Source: Candidatus Gastranaerophilales bacterium
GTDB taxonomy: Bacteria; Cyanobacteriota; Vampirovibrionia; Gastranaerophilales; Gastranaerophilaceae
Reading direction: 5' to 3'
DNA: 43,165 nt
Assembly (NCBI GenBank): GCA_944326515.1
Contig: CALVEI010000012.1
Location: 1-43,165 of the forward strand
Shown: piece by piece, positions 39,846 to 43,165 of the stretch
Position numbering within the stretch: the stretch's first letter is position 1
Layout: each line of letters starts with the position of its first letter
Position numbers and translations under genes: made by a program
The notes under the pieces: model-generated
What the model was told of the DNA's origin: nothing
Databases searched by the model: none
What the model saw: only the letters and a program-made list of their open reading frames with translations

Positions 39846-42800
39846 ATGAGCGTTTTTCTAAGTAAATTAAACACAAAGATATTAACAGCAGCATTTGTCT
39901 TATCAGTAATAGCAATGCCTGCGCTTGCAGATGTGCCGACTCCAACATTAGATAGTGTAAAAGCACAGCAATCTGCATTTTTAAATACAGATTATTCAAC
40001 ATACAGCTTAACTGAAATCACAGCTGATGTGACAGCACCGGATGGCGCAATCACTGTTAATATCGGCGGTAAAGAGTATTTCTATACCCCGACAGATAAC
40101 AAAGATGTACTACAGTTACTTTCTGCAACAGGAAGTACAGCGTTAATAGAAACTACACAAGATAAAGCACTTTATTCAACACCTGAGGGCAAGTATTACA
40201 CCTATGATACAAACAAATTAAAAGATTCTGCTTATACACTGACAGAAGCAGCATCTGCAGACGAGCCAAATACTATAACTCTTTACAACAAAAATGCAGA
40301 TGGAACAATTTCTCCAAAGTATTACACTGTCTCTTTAAAACAAACAGAATACGGAAACCCAAACGGTGATACAACACTAACCTACGGTTGGGAAAAGAAT
40401 GCGGATACAGGTAATCTTGAATTTAAACAAGACCCGACAACGCCTGTAGGTCAAACTATAATTTATAAATACTCAGAGATGGATTTTTCTGATGTGAAAA
40501 AAGATAATACCCTTGATAAAGGTACAATAGAAGACCCGTTAGGCGATTATTTGATAGAAGGAGGAGCAGCATTAATCAATCCAAACGGTACAACAACATC
40601 TGTAAATAATGTTTTGTTTAAAGATAACAAAGTCACTGCAAAATTAACTTCAACAACTTCTAGTTACAAACATGCTAGTGTTTTAGGCGGATCTATATAT
40701 AACGCAGGTGATATAACAAGCATAACTGGTACATTCATTAATAATGGCGTAGATACAACCGTAGTTGCAATTGATGGTAGCATAGTTACATATTCAGGTG
40801 GTGGAGCGATTGGAAACACAGGAACAATAGGCAACATCACAGGCGATTTTATCGGCAACTATGCTCAAAGCTCTTCTAATGCCTATGGCGGAGCGATTTA
40901 TAACTATGGAACAATCGGAGATATCACAGGCGATTTTATAGGCAACTATGCTCAAGGTAGTACTTCTGCCTATGGTGGAGCGATTTATAATGATAGAGGA
41001 ATAATAGGAGACATCACAGGAGATTTTATCGGTAACTATGCTCAATCTGATTCTGTATATACAGAAGGCGGAGCGATTTATAACTATGCGCAATATGGTA
41101 GTAATGCAACAATAGGAGACATCACAGGCAATTTTATTGGCAACTACGCTCAATCTGATTCTGATTATTATCATGTCTATGGCGGAGCGATTTATAACTA
41201 TAGAGGAACAATAGGAGACATCACAGGCGATTTTATTGGCAACTATGCACAAGGTTCTTATGCCAATGGCGGAGCGATTTACAACTATGAAGATGCAACA
41301 ATCGGCAACATCACAGGCGATTTTATCGGCAACTTTGCTCAAGGTAAATATGCCTATGGCGGCGCGATTTGCAACTATGAAGATGCAACAATCGGCAACA
41401 TCACAGGCGATTTTATTGGCAACTATGCTCAAAGCTCTTCTTATGCCGAAGGCGGAGCGATTGATAACGATGGAACAATCGGCGACATCACAGGCGATTT
41501 TATAGGCAACTATGCTCTATCTAATTCTTATGAAGCCTCTGGCGGAGCGATTTATAACGATAGAGGAACAATCGAAAATATCACAGGTGATTTTATAGGC
41601 AACTATGCTAAATCTGATTCTTCTTCTGCCTATGGCGGAGCGATTTATCACTATGGTTATGATAAAGGAACAATCGGAGATATCACAGGCGATTTTATAG
41701 GCAACTATGCTCAAGGTTCATATTATGCCTCTGGCGGAGCGATTTATAACTATTCATATTCTAATTCAACAGCAACAATCGGAGATATCACAGGCGATTT
41801 TATTGGCAACTATGCTCAATCTGATTCTTCTTCAGCTTATGGCGGAGCGATTTATAACTATGCTAACTTTGGAACAGCAACAATCGGAAATATCACAGGC
41901 GATTTTATAGGCAACTATGCTCAAGCAAACAGTAATTACGCTTTAGGCGGTGCTATATACAATTGTATATATTCATCAAGCAACAAAGCAACAATCGGTC
42001 TTACAAACAACAACTTCTTAAACAACTACGCTATATCTCAAACTGGTACAGATATGGCAAAAGGCGGTGCGATATTTACCAACTATGACCTTACATTAAA
42101 CGCCGATAACGGAACTTCATTAATCTCAGGCAACTATACTGAATCTAACGGAGTAAAAGAAAATAACGCAATCTACGTTGCAAATTACTCAAATTCATCT
42201 GGAACAATCCAACGTAATACAACACTAACCCTTAATTCAGTAAACAACGGCAAAATTCAAATAGATGACACAATCTCGGGCGGGTCTTATTACGTATATG
42301 GTAATAAATTCTGGGAAACCGCAGACCATGCATATAACTTAGCATTAACAGGTGACGGCACAGGCACAGTATCGTTGTACAACGATGTAGAAAATGCAAA
42401 AGTTACTGCACAAAACGTGACAGTTGACCTAGCCAACAACGAAACTCGCAACTACAATTTTGTATCTCTTACTGACAACGGGGGAACAAAATACAATATA
42501 GATGTTGATCTTTCAACAGGATTATCAGACAAAATAACTACAGAAAAAACATCATCAGGAACAATCTTACTAAATATTATCAATGTGATGAGTTCAACAA
42601 CTCAAGATGAAGTAACATTCCAAATATTAGATACTCAATCAGACAGCCTAAAACTGGCTTTAGGTGATAACATACATACTGTTCAAGGAATAAATGACAT
42701 TGTTACCGATGAAGTTTTTAATGATGATATATTCACAACTTTTGAAGGTATAAGACTTTCAACAACAAACACAACAAATGACAGTGTAACAATCCAAAAA

Positions 42801-43165
42801 TCAGGTGTATTTGATACTTTACAGTTAATAAATCAAAAAGAAAGCACAAACGAACGTAATTTCACCTTCAGAACAACAGACAACTACATAGCATCAAAAG
42901 ACCTTGGAACGACAACCAAAGGTACATTAAACATCAACGGTCTTGGCGTAACAACCCCATCAACAATAGACGCCAACAACCACACAATGTTTGACCTTCA
43001 AAATGAAACTACTTTAAACATATCAAATACAACAATCAAAAACGCTAAAGACTTTGCAATTAAAGCAGAAAATACAAACTCAGTCGTGAACCTTACTAAC
43101 GCATCATTTAAAGATACTCAAGGTACAGCAATTCAATCTAATGTAGATGTAAACATTACAGCAGA
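39846..43165 (+). CDS. Exported Pmp-like repeat surface protein, incomplete at the right edge
   Basis: An uninterrupted reading frame of 1,106 codons runs off the window. Residues 1-28 are a Sec signal peptide (MSVFLSKLNTKIL, cleavage after ALA). Residues about 30-310 are Thr/Asp/Asn-rich with no recognised domain. Residues about 320-700 hold twelve copies of a 29-36 residue unit, GGAIYNY-variable-TIGDITGDFIGNYAQ. Each copy contains GGAI and FxxN (FIGN), the two short motifs that define chlamydial polymorphic membrane protein (Pmp) repeats. Beyond 700 the sequence is a Thr/Asn-rich beta-helix type with one more GGAI. A C-terminal autotransporter barrel would be expected in this class but lies outside the window. 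Surface adhesion is the likely role. I checked every codon line by eye and saw no stop. Confidence 0.88.
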   Translation, partial: MSVFLSKLNTKILTAAFVLSVIAMPALADVPTPTLDSVKAQQSAFLNTDYSTYSLTEITADVTAPDGAITVNIGGKEYFYTPTDNKDVLQLLSATGSTALIETTQDKALYSTPEGKYYTYDTNKLKDSAYTLTEAASADEPNTITLYNKNADGTISPKYYTVSLKQTEYGNPNGDTTLTYGWEKNADTGNLEFKQDPTTPVGQTIIYKYSEMDFSDVKKDNTLDKGTIEDPLGDYLIEGGAALINPNGTTTSVNNVLFKDNKVTAKLTSTTSSYKHASVLGGSIYNAGDITSITGTFINNGVDTTVVAIDGSIVTYSGGGAIGNTGTIGNITGDFIGNYAQSSSNAYGGAIYNYGTIGDITGDFIGNYAQGSTSAYGGAIYNDRGIIGDITGDFIGNYAQSDSVYTEGGAIYNYAQYGSNATIGDITGNFIGNYAQSDSDYYHVYGGAIYNYRGTIGDITGDFIGNYAQGSYANGGAIYNYEDATIGNITGDFIGNFAQGKYAYGGAICNYEDATIGNITGDFIGNYAQSSSYAEGGAIDNDGTIGDITGDFIGNYALSNSYEASGGAIYNDRGTIENITGDFIGNYAKSDSSSAYGGAIYHYGYDKGTIGDITGDFIGNYAQGSYYASGGAIYNYSYSNSTATIGDITGDFIGNYAQSDSSSAYGGAIYNYANFGTATIGNITGDFIGNYAQANSNYALGGAIYNCIYSSSNKATIGLTNNNFLNNYAISQTGTDMAKGGAIFTNYDLTLNADNGTSLISGNYTESNGVKENNAIYVANYSNSSGTIQRNTTLTLNSVNNGKIQIDDTISGGSYYVYGNKFWETADHAYNLALTGDGTGTVSLYNDVENAKVTAQNVTVDLANNETRNYNFVSLTDNGGTKYNIDVDLSTGLSDKITTEKTSSGTILLNIINVMSSTTQDEVTFQILDTQSDSLKLALGDNIHTVQGINDIVTDEVFNDDIFTTFEGIRLSTTNTTNDSVTIQKSGVFDTLQLINQKESTNERNFTFRTTDNYIASKDLGTTTKGTLNINGLGVTTPSTIDANNHTMFDLQNETTLNISNTTIKNAKDFAIKAENTNSVVNLTNASFKDTQGTAIQSNVDVNITA
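40797..41962 (+). repeat. Tandem array of twelve GGAI/FxxN repeats with variable spacing
   Basis: The conserved core (ATCACAGGCGATTTT or a close variant) starts at 40836, 40923, 41013, 41121, 41220, 41310, 41400, 41487, 41580, 41682, 41787 and 41892. Spacings are 87-108 bp, always multiples of three. Conserved blocks are nearly identical at the DNA level, while the segment between NYAQ and GGAI varies in length and sequence. Degenerate copies flank the array at about 40711 and 41991. Confidence 0.95.

Noticed and set aside
40794-41714. Minus-strand repetitive frames (Ile/Ala/Cys-rich) and short plus-strand frames across the Pmp-like array
   Set aside because: They are other-frame readings of the tandem array. 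The frame from 39846 has a signal peptide, a ribosome-binding site and uninterrupted coding across and beyond the array.
40836-41924. Regularly spaced direct repeats resembling a CRISPR array
   Set aside because: Spacings (87-108 bp) are always multiples of three, the so-called spacers are low-diversity coding sequence, and the repeats translate in one frame. No cas gene is nearby.

Overview
The window is a chromosomal stretch of an AT-rich diderm bacterium. My best reading is a gut-type non-photosynthetic cyanobacterial relative (Vampirovibrionia/Melainabacteria, probably Gastranaerophilales-like). Reasons: FtsZ reads like the cyanobacterial type; minC-minD-minE are contiguous; there is an outer-membrane two-partner secretion pair; there are lineage-restricted hypothetical proteins with a short Phe-Gly motif near the N terminus; base composition is low-GC. 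The lineage is inferred from memory of protein families, not from a search.

Layout. (1) 135-17120 (-): a single giant gene for a 5,661-residue exported adhesin with a two-partner-secretion (TPS) domain at the N terminus, a long repetitive beta-helix-type body, an internal alpha-helical island, three 147-residue repeats and, unexpectedly, a PilZ domain at the extreme C terminus. (2) 17293-19302 (+): its divergently transcribed TpsB/FhaC-type outer-membrane transporter. (3) 19505-20860 (+): an APC amino-acid transporter, convergent with two lineage-specific membrane/coiled-coil genes at 20870-23034 (-). (4) 23347-24558 (+): ftsZ, ending in a strong terminator shared with a convergent csaB plus sugar-kinase pair (24632-26604, -). 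(5) 26761-31626 (+): a coiled-coil membrane protein, minC-minD-minE, a small membrane protein and lemA. (6) 31689-34082 (-): an enlarged starch/glycogen synthase; 34220-35839 (+): a SulP transporter whose end overlaps the next operon. (7) 35814-39614 (-): a five-gene housekeeping operon (Gfo/Idh/MocA oxidoreductase, CDP-alcohol phosphatidyltransferase, tRNA methyltransferase TrmL, NAD(P)HX dehydratase NnrD, octanoyl/lipoyl transferase). (8) 39846 to the right edge (+): an incomplete, exported, repeat-rich surface protein whose repeats carry the GGAI and FxxN signatures of chlamydial polymorphic membrane proteins.

The window combines cell-division placement (FtsZ plus the Min oscillator, with long acidic extensions on MinC and MinE), envelope biogenesis (CsaB, phosphatidyltransferase) and two large surface-adhesin loci at its edges. 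The most unusual observation is an apparently complete c-di-GMP-binding PilZ motif on the C terminus of a Sec-exported TPS adhesin. The second is the very regular 12-copy Pmp-like repeat array in the right-edge gene. I found no tRNA, rRNA, CRISPR array, insertion sequence, attachment site or replication origin.
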